Positions 41,589-52,454 of a stretch of 64,000 nucleotides of DNA are shown here, one piece after another; the stretch's first letter is position 1, and each line of letters starts with the position of its first letter. Location: contig NZ_CP018092.1 in assembly GCF_002754935.1 (NCBI RefSeq), forward strand, positions 1,798,001-1,862,000, given 5' to 3'. Source of the DNA: Thermostichus lividus PCC 6715. GTDB lineage: Bacteria > Cyanobacteriota > Cyanobacteriia > Thermosynechococcales > Thermosynechococcaceae. The notes beneath the pieces are model-generated. The model was not told where the DNA came from, searched no databases, and saw only the letters and a program-made list of their open reading frames with translations. A program made the position numbers and the translations under genes.

Positions 41589-43777
41589 CGACTTTCGGCA
41601 AGGGGGTGTAAGCGCAGCAGAGCTTGCAGCATCGCCCATGCCGTTTTAATCTCCGGTACCCGGATTTCATCCCATTGGCCAGGCTGGCAGTAAAGGTACG
41701 GTATCAAGCGGCGTTGCTCTGCCAAGGAGAGTTCCACAAAGCAAATGCCCACCGCCACGGCGCGATCGCACCCCTGTCGCAGTGCCATTAATTGTTTGCA
41801 GTCGTACCAGCGCAATTCCGCCGCCAGCCACAAATCCCCTAGCTCACTGGGGGGACAAAACCGAAATTGGCCGCTGTCGGTAGCGACGGCCTTTACCTTA
41901 TGGGAAAGTTTGCACCGTTCCAACATCAGCCGTGCGCCTCCTTCCGATAGATCAACGGTATGACCAAAATAGCGATCGCCCCCGAGGTATAACTCACAGG
42001 GTTCACGGCGCAGGAAGCGGATAAAGCGCCGTTGGGGTACATCAATGGCCACCAGCATACAGATCAGCAGCAGCGACAGGTTATACGCCGACCAAACCAT
42101 ATTCACCGCCAAACTGTCGGGATTCACAATCGTATCCTGTAAGCTGGAACTGCGATAGATGAGCCCCAAAATTGTAAGAACAGCAACAATCAAGAGGGGG
42201 GAAATCAATGGCCAATTGATGTGAATACGATGGGGATCCACAACCCCCTTCGGCGTGACCTTAAAGGTTTTACCACTAGGGCGGATGAGCGTCCGCACCA
42301 CTGTTAAGGCCATGGGGAAGCAGATAATCGTCTCATAGACATCAGACCAAAAGGCAGATCTGCGCCCCTCCGTTAGCCACGAAAAGGCCATGATATTGCC
42401 AAGATAGTAGGGAACATAGAAATAGAGAATTTCATTGATGGTGGCTCGCAGAGGCGCTAAGCCAAAGATTAGAAAGGCGAGGGGTACCAGCAAAAACAAC
42501 ACCCGTGGGATAGAGAGAAGCCAGTAGATAAGGCTCAACGCGTGGGAGAGCCGTTGCAAAATCCCCAGATTGGGAGCTGTAAGAAAGTTCCCGCCCAAGA
42601 ACAGCATTTGCAACGTCCCTTGTCCCCAGCGCAGTCGTTGGTTGATATAGGCACTAATGGTCTCAGGAGACATCCCTGCCGATAGGGCTTCATTGAGGTA
42701 CTTTACCCGGTAGCCGAGAGCTTGCAGCTTGATGCTGGTCATGTAGTCCTCGGTGATGCTGTCGGTGGGAATGCCGCCAATTTCATCGAGCGCCGAGCGA
42801 CGAATGACAAAACAGGTACCACAGCAGACCACCGAGTCAAAATAATCCCGACTGGGTTGAATGAAACGAAAGAAGAGGTTTTGCTCATTACTGAGGATGC
42901 CCTCTAGCCCTAGGTTCACCGCCACTGGGTCTTCATTGAAGAAGTGTTGCGGGGTCTGCACCAAGGCTGTTTTGGCATCTTGGAAAAAGCCCACGGTACG
43001 GGTGAGGAAGTTACGGGTGGGCATAAAATCGGCATCAAACACCGCAATTAACTCACCGCTGAGGCTGGGGAGCGCATGGTTAATGTTACCAGCCTTGGCG
43101 TGGCGGTTATCGGGGCGATCGCGATACCCACAGCCTAATTCCGCTGCAAGGGCGCGCACCGCTGGCCGTCGGGTGTCATCCAGTAAATAAATCCGTTTGT
43201 GGGGATAGTCCATGGCTTGGCAAGCAATGACGGAGCGCCGCAGAATATCCACCCCCTCATTGTAGGTGGGTAAAATCACATCGACCCACGGTACATACTC
43301 CCCCCGCAGCACCGCTTGGCTAAGACGATCCGCTTCGGGGCTGCGATCAATAGAAAAAATGCAGTGAAAGAAAAAAGCCACCGTATTGGTAACTGTGAGC
43401 AGTTCCGCTAGGAACAGCGCCACAGAGATGCTGCCATTGAGCAGATCATCCAGATTTAAGGTGGCAAATAACCGCCACAACTCGTAGCGAATCCCCAGCA
43501 CGCCAAGGCCGACACTGATGATCAGCCGCGACCAGAATGTGGGCTTAGGGGATAGCTCTTTGAGTAAAAAGGTAACCGCAAGCCAAACCAATGCTGGCAT
43601 GAGCAGTGCTTCGGGGGTGGTGCCATCGACGCGAAACGTTGCTTGGCCACTATGCCAGAGACCAACGACGTTCGGCCAGAGGTTACGCCAGTCGAGTTGC
43701 AGGAGCAGCACCCCCAACAGGGATGCCGCACCAAGCCCAAGTAACCCATCCTCTACGGATAAAGATGACCTGCGCAT
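41585..43777 (-). CDS. Cellulose synthase-like GT2 glycosyltransferase with PilZ domain
   Basis: 730 residues. Several membrane helices flank a processive GT2 core: VILPTYNEG near 165, YLLDDTRRP, VFDADFMP (DxD), SITEDYMTS, and QRLRWGQGT (QxxRW). After four further helices, the C-terminus has a PilZ domain (RRFIRFLRREPCELYL, DLSEGGARL), so c-di-GMP should activate it. This layout and the adjacent HlyD gene resemble XcsA (Tll0007) of Thermosynechococcus, which makes extracellular cellulose; the name is from memory. Two bases separate it from the upstream HlyD gene. Confidence 0.88.
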   Translation of the reverse strand: MRRSSLSVEDGLLGLGAASLLGVLLLQLDWRNLWPNVVGLWHSGQATFRVDGTTPEALLMPALVWLAVTFLLKELSPKPTFWSRLIISVGLGVLGIRYELWRLFATLNLDDLLNGSISVALFLAELLTVTNTVAFFFHCIFSIDRSPEADRLSQAVLRGEYVPWVDVILPTYNEGVDILRRSVIACQAMDYPHKRIYLLDDTRRPAVRALAAELGCGYRDRPDNRHAKAGNINHALPSLSGELIAVFDADFMPTRNFLTRTVGFFQDAKTALVQTPQHFFNEDPVAVNLGLEGILSNEQNLFFRFIQPSRDYFDSVVCCGTCFVIRRSALDEIGGIPTDSITEDYMTSIKLQALGYRVKYLNEALSAGMSPETISAYINQRLRWGQGTLQMLFLGGNFLTAPNLGILQRLSHALSLIYWLLSIPRVLFLLVPLAFLIFGLAPLRATINEILYFYVPYYLGNIMAFSWLTEGRRSAFWSDVYETIICFPMALTVVRTLIRPSGKTFKVTPKGVVDPHRIHINWPLISPLLIVAVLTILGLIYRSSSLQDTIVNPDSLAVNMVWSAYNLSLLLICMLVAIDVPQRRFIRFLRREPCELYLGGDRYFGHTVDLSEGGARLMLERCKLSHKVKAVATDSGQFRFCPPSELGDLWLAAELRWYDCKQLMALRQGCDRAVAVGICFVELSLAEQRRLIPYLYCQPGQWDEIRVPEIKTAWAMLQALLRLHPLAESR

Positions 43778-43779
43778 CC

Positions 43780-45033
43780 TTAGGAGCCAAAGACAACTTC
43801 TACACTCTGGCCAACGCCACAGAAGTTCTGGGCGCTTAGCTCTGGGGGCAAGGTGTCCAGTTGAACATCTACCGCTAGCTCGTTGCGCACTAGATCGGGA
43901 GGGGGCACAGCAATATTTTCCCCCACCTCCACTTTGCCAGGGCCACCACGAATGGCACGTACATATCCTTTAATGCGGCGATCGCTACCATCCAGTAGGC
44001 GCACTGTGGCGGCCTGACCGACTCGCAGTCGTGCATTATTCCGCTCTGCGACTAAGGCGGTTGCCCACACGTCCTGACAGTCTAGCAGTTTCACAATGGG
44101 ATCGCCTGCTGCTAGCGGAATCCCTAGGGTGCCGGTTTTATGAATTACCGACCAAACCACACTGGTGGTGGGTACGGTAATGACTGCAGTTCGTTGGAGT
44201 TGCAACTGCCGGTTAATGTTGGCAATTTCGCGCTGCAGTTCGGCAATGGTGGTCTCGCGCTCTAGAATCTCGACCTCCAGATCGACCACCTCTAACTGCA
44301 AATCAATGAGGCGAATTTGCGGAAAACTAAAGGTGCGAGAGGCATCTAGTTGCAGTCCTTGGCGTGCCGCTTGCAGGGCAATTTGTTGGCGCTGGAGTTC
44401 TGCTTGTTTACTCTCAACAATTTTGGCAGCCTGTTGGGCGCGGGAGACAGCATCATCCGCTAGCTGTCGTGCCACAGCCCCCGATTGGGCTAAACTGCTG
44501 TAGCGATCTGCCTCAATGCGGGCAAAGGCAAGGGCTTCTTGGGCTTGCCGTAGTTCGCCGAGACTGCGCCGCACCGCCTCTTGGCCATAGCGGACTTCTA
44601 GTGTCTGCTGGCTTTGTTGGTAGCGATCCATTGCCTGAATCAGAGCTTGACGGCTCTTACGTTTGCGCTCGAGGGCTTGGCGCTGACTGCGGGCAACCTG
44701 TAAACGGGTTTCTAAATTTTGGCGATCGGTTTCTAACTGTGGGTTGCGATCGTTGCGGATGATGCCAATTTTGGTGCCAGCGGTAAGGGAGTCGCCCGGA
44801 CGCAGGAAATTTAAGGTTGCGGTTCCCGGAATGGTAGCGTAAAGGGTGATCACCGTACCGTTAAGATACCCGACACGACTGACCACATGGCGCTGCCGCC
44901 ACCACAGTAAATAAATGGCTAAACCAATGAGGGTCACTCCTAACCCAATACGTAAAATGCGAAAAATACGGCGGCGCTGGTTAAGCTCAGGCGGTTTAAC
45001 TGGCGCGGAGGCAGGGGAGGGCAGCACTTCCAT
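43780..45033 (-). CDS. HlyD-family membrane fusion protein
   Basis: 417 residues. A cytoplasmic Pro-rich start, one membrane helix (residues about 25-46, ILRIGLGVTLIGLAIYLLWW), a biotinyl-lipoyl-like strand region, and a long coiled coil (residues about 90-270, rich in Gln/Arg/Glu/Ala) before the second hybrid part. HlyD proteins bridge inner membrane exporters to the outer membrane. Being in tight operon with a cellulose synthase suggests it helps export the polymer, as reported for an HlyD-like protein in Thermosynechococcus cellulose synthesis. IS ends lie just upstream of it. Confidence 0.85.
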   Translation of the reverse strand: MEVLPSPASAPVKPPELNQRRRIFRILRIGLGVTLIGLAIYLLWWRQRHVVSRVGYLNGTVITLYATIPGTATLNFLRPGDSLTAGTKIGIIRNDRNPQLETDRQNLETRLQVARSQRQALERKRKSRQALIQAMDRYQQSQQTLEVRYGQEAVRRSLGELRQAQEALAFARIEADRYSSLAQSGAVARQLADDAVSRAQQAAKIVESKQAELQRQQIALQAARQGLQLDASRTFSFPQIRLIDLQLEVVDLEVEILERETTIAELQREIANINRQLQLQRTAVITVPTTSVVWSVIHKTGTLGIPLAAGDPIVKLLDCQDVWATALVAERNNARLRVGQAATVRLLDGSDRRIKGYVRAIRGGPGKVEVGENIAVPPPDLVRNELAVDVQLDTLPPELSAQNFCGVGQSVEVVFGS

Positions 45034-45244
45034 ACAATATCAGGGAAACCGTACTTAGAGGGCTGTGTATGAAGAACTCCCGACTGTCATCTTCATTGAG
45101 TCAACACAACTCAGTAGAAAGCGGGCTTTACGCTTCACACACTTGCCCGTACAGAGGCCTTGGCGTGCTGCCACCGTGCGACCCACAGCGGAGACACATC
45201 AGGGAAACTCTCCAGGGATTTAATTTTTCTATAGTCTATTGTAC

Positions 45245-45497
45245 ATAGAGGGATAGCTTGGTAGCCCCGTACTAAAGTACGGGGTGGAAAAGCCCGCAAG
45301 CGACTTTAGTTGCTCTGTGCTAATCTATACCTAATCGCCATCCTTGGTGAAAAACCCAATCGGCGACAGTTGTTACAAGTAAGCAGAACTTTGGGGCTTT
45401 GCCTCAAGGAACTGTGTAGGGGCGGTTTGCTCACGCCTTTACGAGTTCGTTTGTGGACTGCGTAAGAATCCCCCGACTTTAGTCGGTGGGAGTGTCA
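45245..45497 (+). mobile_element. Internally deleted IS200/IS605-type element (both ends, no ORF)
   Basis: The left block at about 45258-45310 contains a perfect hairpin CCCCGTACTAAAGTACGGGG followed by TGGAAAAGCCCGCAAGCGAC. The right block at 45468-45497 is CCCCCGACTTTAGTCGGTGGG followed by AGTGTCAA. Only about 160 bases lie between them, with no transposase. It behaves like a short non-autonomous derivative. The right end finishes 7 bases before the GTG of the response regulator. Confidence 0.6.
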
Positions 45498-45504
45498 AAA
45501 CCCT

Positions 45505-46203
45505 GTGGTGCCCGTGGAGCGCATCCTACTCTTAGAAGACGAAACCGAACTAGCGGAACCGTTAGGGCGAGTGCTACACCAAGAAGGGTATTGGGTTGAC
45601 TTGGCCCATGATGGTACAACTGCCCACACCTATTGGCAAACTCAACGCCCCTACAGCCTGCTGATTTTAGATTGGATGGTGCCCCCGCCAACGGGGCTGG
45701 AACTCTGTACCCTGTTGCGCCAAGCAGGGGATGACACGCCCGTCCTTTTTCTGACGGCTCGTGACACCCTCGATGATCGGGTTTGTGGTCTCGATGCTGG
45801 TGCGGATGACTACTTGGTCAAACCTTTTGAATTGCGGGAGCTGCTGGCACGAGTGCGGGCACTACTACGGCGGCGACAAAGCACTCCGAGTACAGTGTTA
45901 TGTTGGCAGGATTTACGGCTTGATCTCGACAATCGCCTTGCCTACCGTGGCCAACAGTGCGTTAGCCTCTCTGAAAAAGAGATGACCTTGCTGGCACTGT
46001 TCCTACAACACCCAACCGAGCTGCTGACCCATGAGTTTATTGCCAAGCAGTTGTGGCCGGGGCAACGGGTGGTGAATCGCAATCTGTTGGCAGCACAAAT
46101 TCGCCTGCTCCGGCGTAAAATTGAGCACCCCGGTGAGCCTTCCCTGATCCAAACGATTTACGGTCAAGGCTACTGCCTCCGGCCTCTTGCCAGTGCCCAG
46201 TAA
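45505..46203 (+). CDS. OmpR/PhoB-family response regulator
   Basis: 232 residues from GTG 45505 (the next in-frame GTG, 45508, is equally possible). Receiver domain 1-120: acidic pair EDE, phosphoacceptor Asp in LLILDWMVPP (near residue 53), Thr in FLTARD and Lys in LVKPFELRELLARVRALLRR. Winged-helix DNA-binding domain from about 130 (LSEKEMTLLALFLQHP, LLRRKIEHPGEPSLIQTIYGQGYCLRP). No kinase is adjacent. The IS end just upstream probably replaced the original leader and promoter. Confidence 0.88.
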   Translation: MVPVERILLLEDETELAEPLGRVLHQEGYWVDLAHDGTTAHTYWQTQRPYSLLILDWMVPPPTGLELCTLLRQAGDDTPVLFLTARDTLDDRVCGLDAGADDYLVKPFELRELLARVRALLRRRQSTPSTVLCWQDLRLDLDNRLAYRGQQCVSLSEKEMTLLALFLQHPTELLTHEFIAKQLWPGQRVVNRNLLAAQIRLLRRKIEHPGEPSLIQTIYGQGYCLRPLASAQ

Positions 46204-46410
46204 ACCACCCTCAGCCTGTCAAGGCTATCCAGTCGGTCGATGAGCCTCAAGCGTCTTTGGCATAGGGTTCATTTCAACGTCAAACCGCTAGGGAATCGCA
46301 GTTGGGGGCGATCGCCACCACAGTCGAAGCTACAACGTCTTTACCCCAAAGCCGCTAGTGGCACCCTAGAATGGGGTATTGGAGACTGACGACACCATAG
46401 GATAAATGCC

Positions 46411-47696
46411 GTGACGTACCAAGTGGGTTTACTAGGGTTGGGAACAGTGGGGGGGGCGTTGCCCAAATTCTCAGGGATCCCGCTGGACGGCACCCCTTGC
46501 TCCGGGAATTGGCGATCGCCCGAGTGGGGGTGCGAGATCTAGCCAAGCCCCGCGCAGTGGCCTTCGATCCCCAGTACCTGACCACCGACTTAGAGGCCAT
46601 CGTCACCGATCCTGATATTGATATTGTGGTGGAGGTCTTGGGCGGCATTGAACCTGCCCGCTCCTTGATCCTCAAAGCCATTGCCAACGGTAAACATATT
46701 GTCACCGCCAACAAAGCCGTCATTGCTCGCCATGGGGCTGAAATTTTTGATGCCGCCAATGCCCAAGGGGTCTATGTGATGCTTGAAGCAGCCGTGGCTG
46801 GCGGCATTCCGGTCATTCAAGCCCTCAAACAAAGCCTTGGGGCAAACCGCATTCACACCATCACAGGGATTCTCAATGGCACCACTAACTATATCCTGAC
46901 CCGCATGCAACAGGAGCAGGGAGACTTTGCACCCATTTTGGCGGATGCCCAGCGTCTGGGCTATGCAGAAGCCGATCCCAGCGCCGATATTGATGGTTTG
47001 GATGCGGCTGATAAAATTGCGATTTTGGCTAGCCTAGCCTTTGGCGGGCGAATTCCGCGGGATCAGGTCTATTGTGAGGGCATTCGCCAGATTACAGCAG
47101 CGGATATTGCCTACGCTGACAAATTAGGCTTTCGGATTAAACTACTGGCGATCGCCCACCAAGCCAGCGACCAGTCTCTTGAAGTGCGGGTACACCCTAC
47201 CCTTGTTCCCCTAGACCATCCCCTAGCGGGAGTGAATGGCGTTTTTAATGCCATCCTCCTTGAGGCCACCCCCTTAGGCCAAGTGATGTTCTCCGGTCCA
47301 GGTGCCGGTGCCGGAGCAACGGCCAGTGCCGTCGTCGCGGATCTCATCAATATCGCTGCCCTGCTGCCCCAAGGTCGTGCCAGCCATCCTCTCCTCACCT
47401 GTCAGCACGAGCACACGGTGCCGCTCTTACCCATTGCCAAGGTCAACAGCCGCTTCTATGCCCGCGTCCATGCTCAGGATCATCCAGGCGTTCTCGGCAA
47501 ATTGGGTACCTGTTTTGGGGCGCATAACGTTAGTCTTGAATCCCTCGTGCAAATTGGCGTGCACCATGAACTCGCAGAAATTGTCATTGTCACCCACCAT
47601 GTTTGCGAGGGAGAATTCCGGCAGGCCATGGCCGAAATTAGTAGTATGCCCGACATTGAGGCCGTTCCCTCCATTGTGCGGGTTCTCGGCGGCTAG
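46411..47696 (+). CDS. hom: Homoserine dehydrogenase (one apparent frameshift)
   Basis: Read as one gene of about 428 residues from GTG 46411. It reduces aspartate semialdehyde to homoserine for threonine and methionine. The NAD-binding start VGLLGLGTVGGG is cut by a missing G in the G8 run 46449-46456; the rest follows in the other frame (EVLGGIEPARSLILKAIANG, NGTTNYILTRM, GLDAADKIAILA) and ends in an ACT domain (HDHPGVLGKL-like AQDHPGVLGKLG). An essential biosynthetic role makes a true frameshift unlikely. The end overlaps the convergent hypothetical gene by 4 bases. Confidence 0.93.
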
Positions 47697-48433
47697 TTCG
47701 AGCTGGGTTGTCCTACGAGATCGTAGAGCACGTGAGAGGGCATCCCCGCCGCGAGTAGCAGCCGTGGCAAGGTGGGCAACACCCGGCAGGCATGGCGAAT
47801 AAACCCATGAATCCATTGATCGAGAGCCTCCACCTCTGCTTCGCTGAGCGGCATCTCTGTACGGGCAGTCGGCAAACTTTGAAGAAGATTGTTAATATCC
47901 CAGAACATATCCACCCGAAGCTGGCTAAGCCACCCCTGCTGAGGCCGAGTCAACAGCCAATAGTTGTTAACAATCATCTTGCCTAGGTAGCGCGCCGTGA
48001 TGCTAGTCACTAGTTGAAAGTACTGACCATACTGCCGCAACGTTAACGCTTCAGTGGGTGCTGATATTGTAGTGGCTGGGCTCTCGGTCTCCTCGCGATC
48101 GCTGAAAAATGAAGCCAGCTCTGCCACTACATCGGGTGAGACAGATAGGGCAGATAAGTCAACCCCTACTAAATTAAAAATTTTACGTTCAATATTTTTT
48201 AAGTGCTGAGTGTGATGCGGCTCATTAACTTTGATTTTTTGATGTAACTCAACAAGAAACTCTAATTCGTTTAATTGTGGATAGGTTAAAGAGTCCAAAT
48301 TTATGTAACCCTCTAGGCGGTCTTCCGGTGACTCCATTGTGGTTGGGGGCTGCTCCTGCAAACGAGATTGTACCGCTGGATGTGCGGCTAACAAACGGCG
48401 GACATAGTAGCGAACGGTTGGGGACACATTCAT
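47693..48433 (-). CDS. Conserved hypothetical protein
   Basis: 246 residues, all helical in appearance. Residues 30-100 hold EGYINLDSLTYPQLNELEFL and a Lys/His-rich stretch; the C-terminal half has QYFQLVTSITARYLGKMIV and WIHGFIRHACRVLPTLPRLL. No signal, metal site or known motif. It lies alone between hom and a 470-base AT-rich gap before carB. I do not recognise the family. Confidence 0.6.
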   Translation of the reverse strand: MNVSPTVRYYVRRLLAAHPAVQSRLQEQPPTTMESPEDRLEGYINLDSLTYPQLNELEFLVELHQKIKVNEPHHTQHLKNIERKIFNLVGVDLSALSVSPDVVAELASFFSDREETESPATTISAPTEALTLRQYGQYFQLVTSITARYLGKMIVNNYWLLTRPQQGWLSQLRVDMFWDINNLLQSLPTARTEMPLSEAEVEALDQWIHGFIRHACRVLPTLPRLLLAAGMPSHVLYDLVGQPSSN

Positions 48434-48909
48434 AAGCTCTAAGCCTCATAGAACAACCAAAGCAGTTCTTACGCTAATTCTCAGAACATAAAAATGAGCA
48501 TAAAAATTCAATTAAGTATGAATGAATAACCTTTTGGTTATGTAATAAATAAGTAAGAGTGGTTTAGGCGTTACCTTTATGATAAAACTGACACCTATCT
48601 GTCTAGCAGCGCAAAGCAAGTAAACAAATTAGAAGATTAACGGACGATTAAATATATATTATTAGTAGCCTATCTGCCCTGACCAATACTATATACCTGT
48701 TATAGATACTGTCTGTGACAATCGTCAAGTATCGATTGCTACAAACTGCTCCTTTGTGATGATTGCTTAACCGTAAAAATGAATTAAATTCACCAATTGC
48801 ATCAATAACTAAAGAAATACTAAAGATTTGCCACGATTTGCCGGCTGCTGTGGGAGGAAGGGGGAGTGTAGGATGGGAGAGGCGTTACTCTAAACATATT
48901 GGCTACGGT
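48434..48909. other. AT-rich spacer upstream of carB
   Basis: 476 bases lower in GC than the flanks. The carB frame is open back to 48763, but those 49 codons show no family resemblance and I treat them as leader. Several TATA-like hexamers (for example around 48690-48706) could be promoters; none has a convincing -35. No hairpin with T-run seen. Confidence 0.4.
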
Positions 48910-51900
48910 ATGCCCCGTCGTACAGATATTTCTAAAATCCTGATTATTGGGTCTGGCCCCATTGTTATTGGTCAAGCCTGTGAGTTTGATTATTCCGGTA
49001 CCCAAGCCTGCAAAGCACTACGGGAGGAAGGGTATCAGGTGGTTTTAATCAACTCCAATCCGGCGACGATCATGACGGATCCCGAAACCGCCGATCGCAC
49101 CTATATTGAACCGTTAACTCCAGAGATCGTTGAAAAAGTCATTGCGAGGGAGCGACCCGATGCCCTCTTGCCCACTATGGGCGGCCAAACTGCCTTAAAC
49201 TTGGCGGTGACTTTGGCGAAGTCAGGAGTGCTGGATCGCTACGGTGTGGAATTAATTGGTGCCAAGCTGCCAGCAATTGAAATGGCAGAGGATCGCAAGC
49301 TCTTTAAGGAGGCGATGCAGCGCATTGGGGTGGGGGTGTGTCCCTCGGGTTTGGCCAATACCCTTGAAGAAGCTCGGGCGATCGCCCAGCAGATTGGCTG
49401 CTACCCCCTGATTATTCGCCCTGCCTTTACCCTCGGTGGCACGGGTGGTGGCATTGCCTACAACCAAGAAGAATTTGAAGAGATCGCGGTGGCGGGTCTC
49501 GATGCCAGCCCTGTATCCCAAATTTTGATTGAGCAGTCCCTCATTGGTTGGAAGGAGTACGAGCTAGAAGTCATGCGCGACATGGCTGATAACGTTGTGA
49601 TCATCTGCTCCATTGAAAACCTTGATCCCATGGGGGTGCATACGGGCGACTCTATTACCGTTGCGCCCGCCCAAACCCTAACCGACAAGGAGTACCAGCG
49701 CTTACGGGATGCCTCTATCAAAATCATCCGCGAAATTGGCGTTGAAACGGGGGGATCAAATATTCAATTTGCCGTCAACCCAGAAACGGGGGATGTCATT
49801 GTCATTGAAATGAACCCACGGGTATCGCGTTCCTCGGCGCTGGCCTCCAAAGCGACTGGGTTCCCCATTGCCAAAATGGCCGCCAAGTTAGCCGTGGGCT
49901 ACACGCTGCCGGAAATCCCCAATGACATTACCCAAAAAACCCCCGCCAGTTTTGAACCGACCATTGACTATGTGGTCACCAAGATTCCACGGTTTGCCTT
50001 TGAAAAATTCCCAGGAGCGCAACCGGTTCTCACCACCCAAATGAAGTCGGTGGGGGAAGCCATGGCCATCGGTCGCACCTTTCAGGAATCGCTACAAAAA
50101 GCCCTGCGATCGCTGGAAACGGGTCGTGCAGGCTGGGGGTGCGATCGCCCCGAAAAATTGCCGAGCCTTGAGCAACTGCGGGGCAAGCTGCGAACCCCAA
50201 ACCCTGATCGCATCTTTGCCATTCGCCATGCCTTTTTGTTGGGGATGACAGTTGAAGAGGTGTACGAACTCACGGCTATCGATCCGTGGTTTTTGCGTCA
50301 ACTCCAAGGACTCCTAGAGACCGAAAAATTCCTCAAGCGTAGCAAGCTAGAACAGTTGAGCGCTGCGGAACTCTGGCGGATCAAGCAGCAGGGCTTCAGC
50401 GATGCTCAAATTGCCTACGCCACCAAAACCACTGACGATCAGGTGCGTGCCCATCGCCAATCCTTGGGCGTGGTGCCAGTGTATAAAACAGTGGATACCT
50501 GTGCTGCGGAGTTTGAAGCCTATACCCCTTACTATTACTCCACCTACGAGCAACCCACCGAGCGAATTAACCCTGATACAGGGGAACTAGAAGCACAGCC
50601 CCCTGAATCCGAAGTGCTGCCGCCGCGCAAACCACGGGTGATGATTCTGGGATCAGGCCCAAACCGCATTGGCCAAGGGATTGAATTTGACTATTGCTGC
50701 TGCCATGCCTCCTATGCCCTGCAGGCCGATGGCTATGAAACCATCATGGTGAACTCCAACCCAGAAACAGTCTCCACCGACTACGACACCAGCGATCGCC
50801 TCTACTTTGAGCCCCTCACCAAGGAGGATGTACTCAACATTATTGAGGTCGAGCGTCCCGTAGGCGTGATTATCCAGTTTGGTGGCCAAACCCCTCTAAA
50901 ACTGGCACTGCCGCTGCAACAGTACCTCAACCAGCATGGCGAGGCACTGGGCACCAAAATTTGGGGCACCTCACCAGACTCCATTGATATTGCTGAAGAC
51001 CGCGAACGGTTTGAAAAAATTCTGCGGGAACTGAATATTCCCCAGCCTCCCAACGGCACAGCTCGCAGCTACGATGAAGCCTTGGCCATTGCCCAGCGGA
51101 TTAACTATCCAGTGGTTGTGCGCCCCAGCTACGTGCTTGGAGGGCGAGCCATGGAAATTGTCTATTCCGATGCTGAACTGGAGCGCTACATGACCGAGGC
51201 CGTGCAGGTGGAGCCTGAGCGCCCCATCCTCATTGACAAGTACCTCGAAAATGCCATTGAAGTGGATGTGGATGCCCTTGCCGATGCCACAGGCGCCGTG
51301 GTCATTGGCGGCGTGATGGAGCACATTGAGCAGGCGGGGATCCATTCCGGGGACTCCGCCTGTAGCTTACCCTCGCAATCCCTTAGCGCCACTGTCTTAG
51401 AGACAATTCGCACCTGGAGTATTGCCTTGGCCAAATCCCTGCATGTCATTGGCCTGATGAACTTGCAGTTAGCCGTCCAAGGCGAGCAGGTCTATATCCT
51501 TGAGGCGAACCCCCGCGCCTCGCGCACGGTTCCCTTTGTCTCGAAGGCGATCGGGGTGCCCTTGGCAAAGATTGCCGCACGCTTGATGGCCGGCAAAACC
51601 CTAGCGGAGCTAAACATCCTCAGTGAAACGATTCCTGAGCATGTTGCTGTTAAGGAAGCTGTGCTCCCCTTTGAAAAATTTGCCGGCACTGACACCGTTC
51701 TGGGGCCTGAAATGCGCTCTACCGGCGAAGCGATGGGCATTGACGTTGATTTTGGCACAGCCTTTGCCAAGTCTCAGCTCTCGGCGCATCAAAAGTTGCC
51801 CTTAAAGGGTATGGTGTTTGTTTCCATGAGCGATCGCGACAAGGCTGCCATTGTGCCAGTGGTGCAGGAATTACAGTCCCTCGGTTTTCAGATTATTGCC

Positions 51901-52212
51901 ACCGCAGGCACCCGGAATGCCCTGATGGCGGCTGGCCTCGAAAACATTGAACTCATCCTCAAGTTGCACGAGGGTCGCCCCCACGTTTTGGATGCCATTA
52001 AGAATGAGCAAATTTCCCTGATCCTAAACACGCCCTCTGGCGAAGAAGCTCGCGCCGATGGTCGCCTGATTCGTCGTACCGCCTTGGCCTACAAGATTCC
52101 CATTGTGACGACGATTGCTGGCGCCAAAGCCACGGTTGCGGCCATCAAAACCTTACAAACCTCAGAACTGGGGGTACGCGCCCTGCAAGATTATCATCCT
52201 GCCCGATGTTAA
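48910..52212 (+). CDS. carB: Carbamoyl phosphate synthase large subunit
   Basis: 1,100 residues from ATG 48910 ([20 protein letters not shown]). It makes carbamoyl phosphate for arginine and pyrimidines using ammonia from CarA. The two ATP-grasp halves are visible: [20 protein letters not shown] in the first and [20 protein letters not shown] in the second, each preceded by its GSGP start ([15 protein letters not shown] near residue 582). The allosteric MGS-like domain closes the protein. The stop overlaps the RemA-like start by 7 bases. carA is not here. Confidence 0.97.
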   Translation: MPRRTDISKILIIGSGPIVIGQACEFDYSGTQACKALREEGYQVVLINSNPATIMTDPETADRTYIEPLTPEIVEKVIARERPDALLPTMGGQTALNLAVTLAKSGVLDRYGVELIGAKLPAIEMAEDRKLFKEAMQRIGVGVCPSGLANTLEEARAIAQQIGCYPLIIRPAFTLGGTGGGIAYNQEEFEEIAVAGLDASPVSQILIEQSLIGWKEYELEVMRDMADNVVIICSIENLDPMGVHTGDSITVAPAQTLTDKEYQRLRDASIKIIREIGVETGGSNIQFAVNPETGDVIVIEMNPRVSRSSALASKATGFPIAKMAAKLAVGYTLPEIPNDITQKTPASFEPTIDYVVTKIPRFAFEKFPGAQPVLTTQMKSVGEAMAIGRTFQESLQKALRSLETGRAGWGCDRPEKLPSLEQLRGKLRTPNPDRIFAIRHAFLLGMTVEEVYELTAIDPWFLRQLQGLLETEKFLKRSKLEQLSAAELWRIKQQGFSDAQIAYATKTTDDQVRAHRQSLGVVPVYKTVDTCAAEFEAYTPYYYSTYEQPTERINPDTGELEAQPPESEVLPPRKPRVMILGSGPNRIGQGIEFDYCCCHASYALQADGYETIMVNSNPETVSTDYDTSDRLYFEPLTKEDVLNIIEVERPVGVIIQFGGQTPLKLALPLQQYLNQHGEALGTKIWGTSPDSIDIAEDRERFEKILRELNIPQPPNGTARSYDEALAIAQRINYPVVVRPSYVLGGRAMEIVYSDAELERYMTEAVQVEPERPILIDKYLENAIEVDVDALADATGAVVIGGVMEHIEQAGIHSGDSACSLPSQSLSATVLETIRTWSIALAKSLHVIGLMNLQLAVQGEQVYILEANPRASRTVPFVSKAIGVPLAKIAARLMAGKTLAELNILSETIPEHVAVKEAVLPFEKFAGTDTVLGPEMRSTGEAMGIDVDFGTAFAKSQLSAHQKLPLKGMVFVSMSDRDKAAIVPVVQELQSLGFQIIATAGTRNALMAAGLENIELILKLHEGRPHVLDAIKNEQISLILNTPSGEEARADGRLIRRTALAYKIPIVTTIAGAKATVAAIKTLQTSELGVRALQDYHPARC

Positions 52213-52454
52213 ATGTTGGCTTTGGTAACTATGTGGCACCGGCTCGCGTCTTGGCGATCGTCAGCCCTGACTCAGCCCCCATCAAACGCTTAATTCTGGA
52301 AGCGCGGCAGCAGCATCACCTCATCGACACCACCCATGGGCGGCGCACCCGTGCAGTGTTGATTTTAGACGGCTCGACAGTCGTCCTATCGGCGCTGCAC
52401 CCGGAAACCCTAGCTGCCCGCTTGAGCCAGCCCCTAAAAGACCCCCACCCCTAG
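52206..52454 (+). CDS. RemA-like (DUF370) regulatory protein
   Basis: 82 residues. [40 protein letters not shown] and [20 protein letters not shown] match the RemA/DUF370 family; in Bacillus RemA binds DNA and activates biofilm-matrix genes. The role in cyanobacteria is unknown to me. The ATG overlaps carB by 7 bases, suggesting translational coupling. Its end overlaps the convergent J-domain gene by 4 bases. Confidence 0.85.
   Translation: MLNVGFGNYVAPARVLAIVSPDSAPIKRLILEARQQHHLIDTTHGRRTRAVLILDGSTVVLSALHPETLAARLSQPLKDPHP

Noticed and set aside
48763-48909. Longer N-terminus for carB
   Set aside because: The extra 49 residues have no resemblance to CarB, and [16 protein letters not shown] is the standard start.
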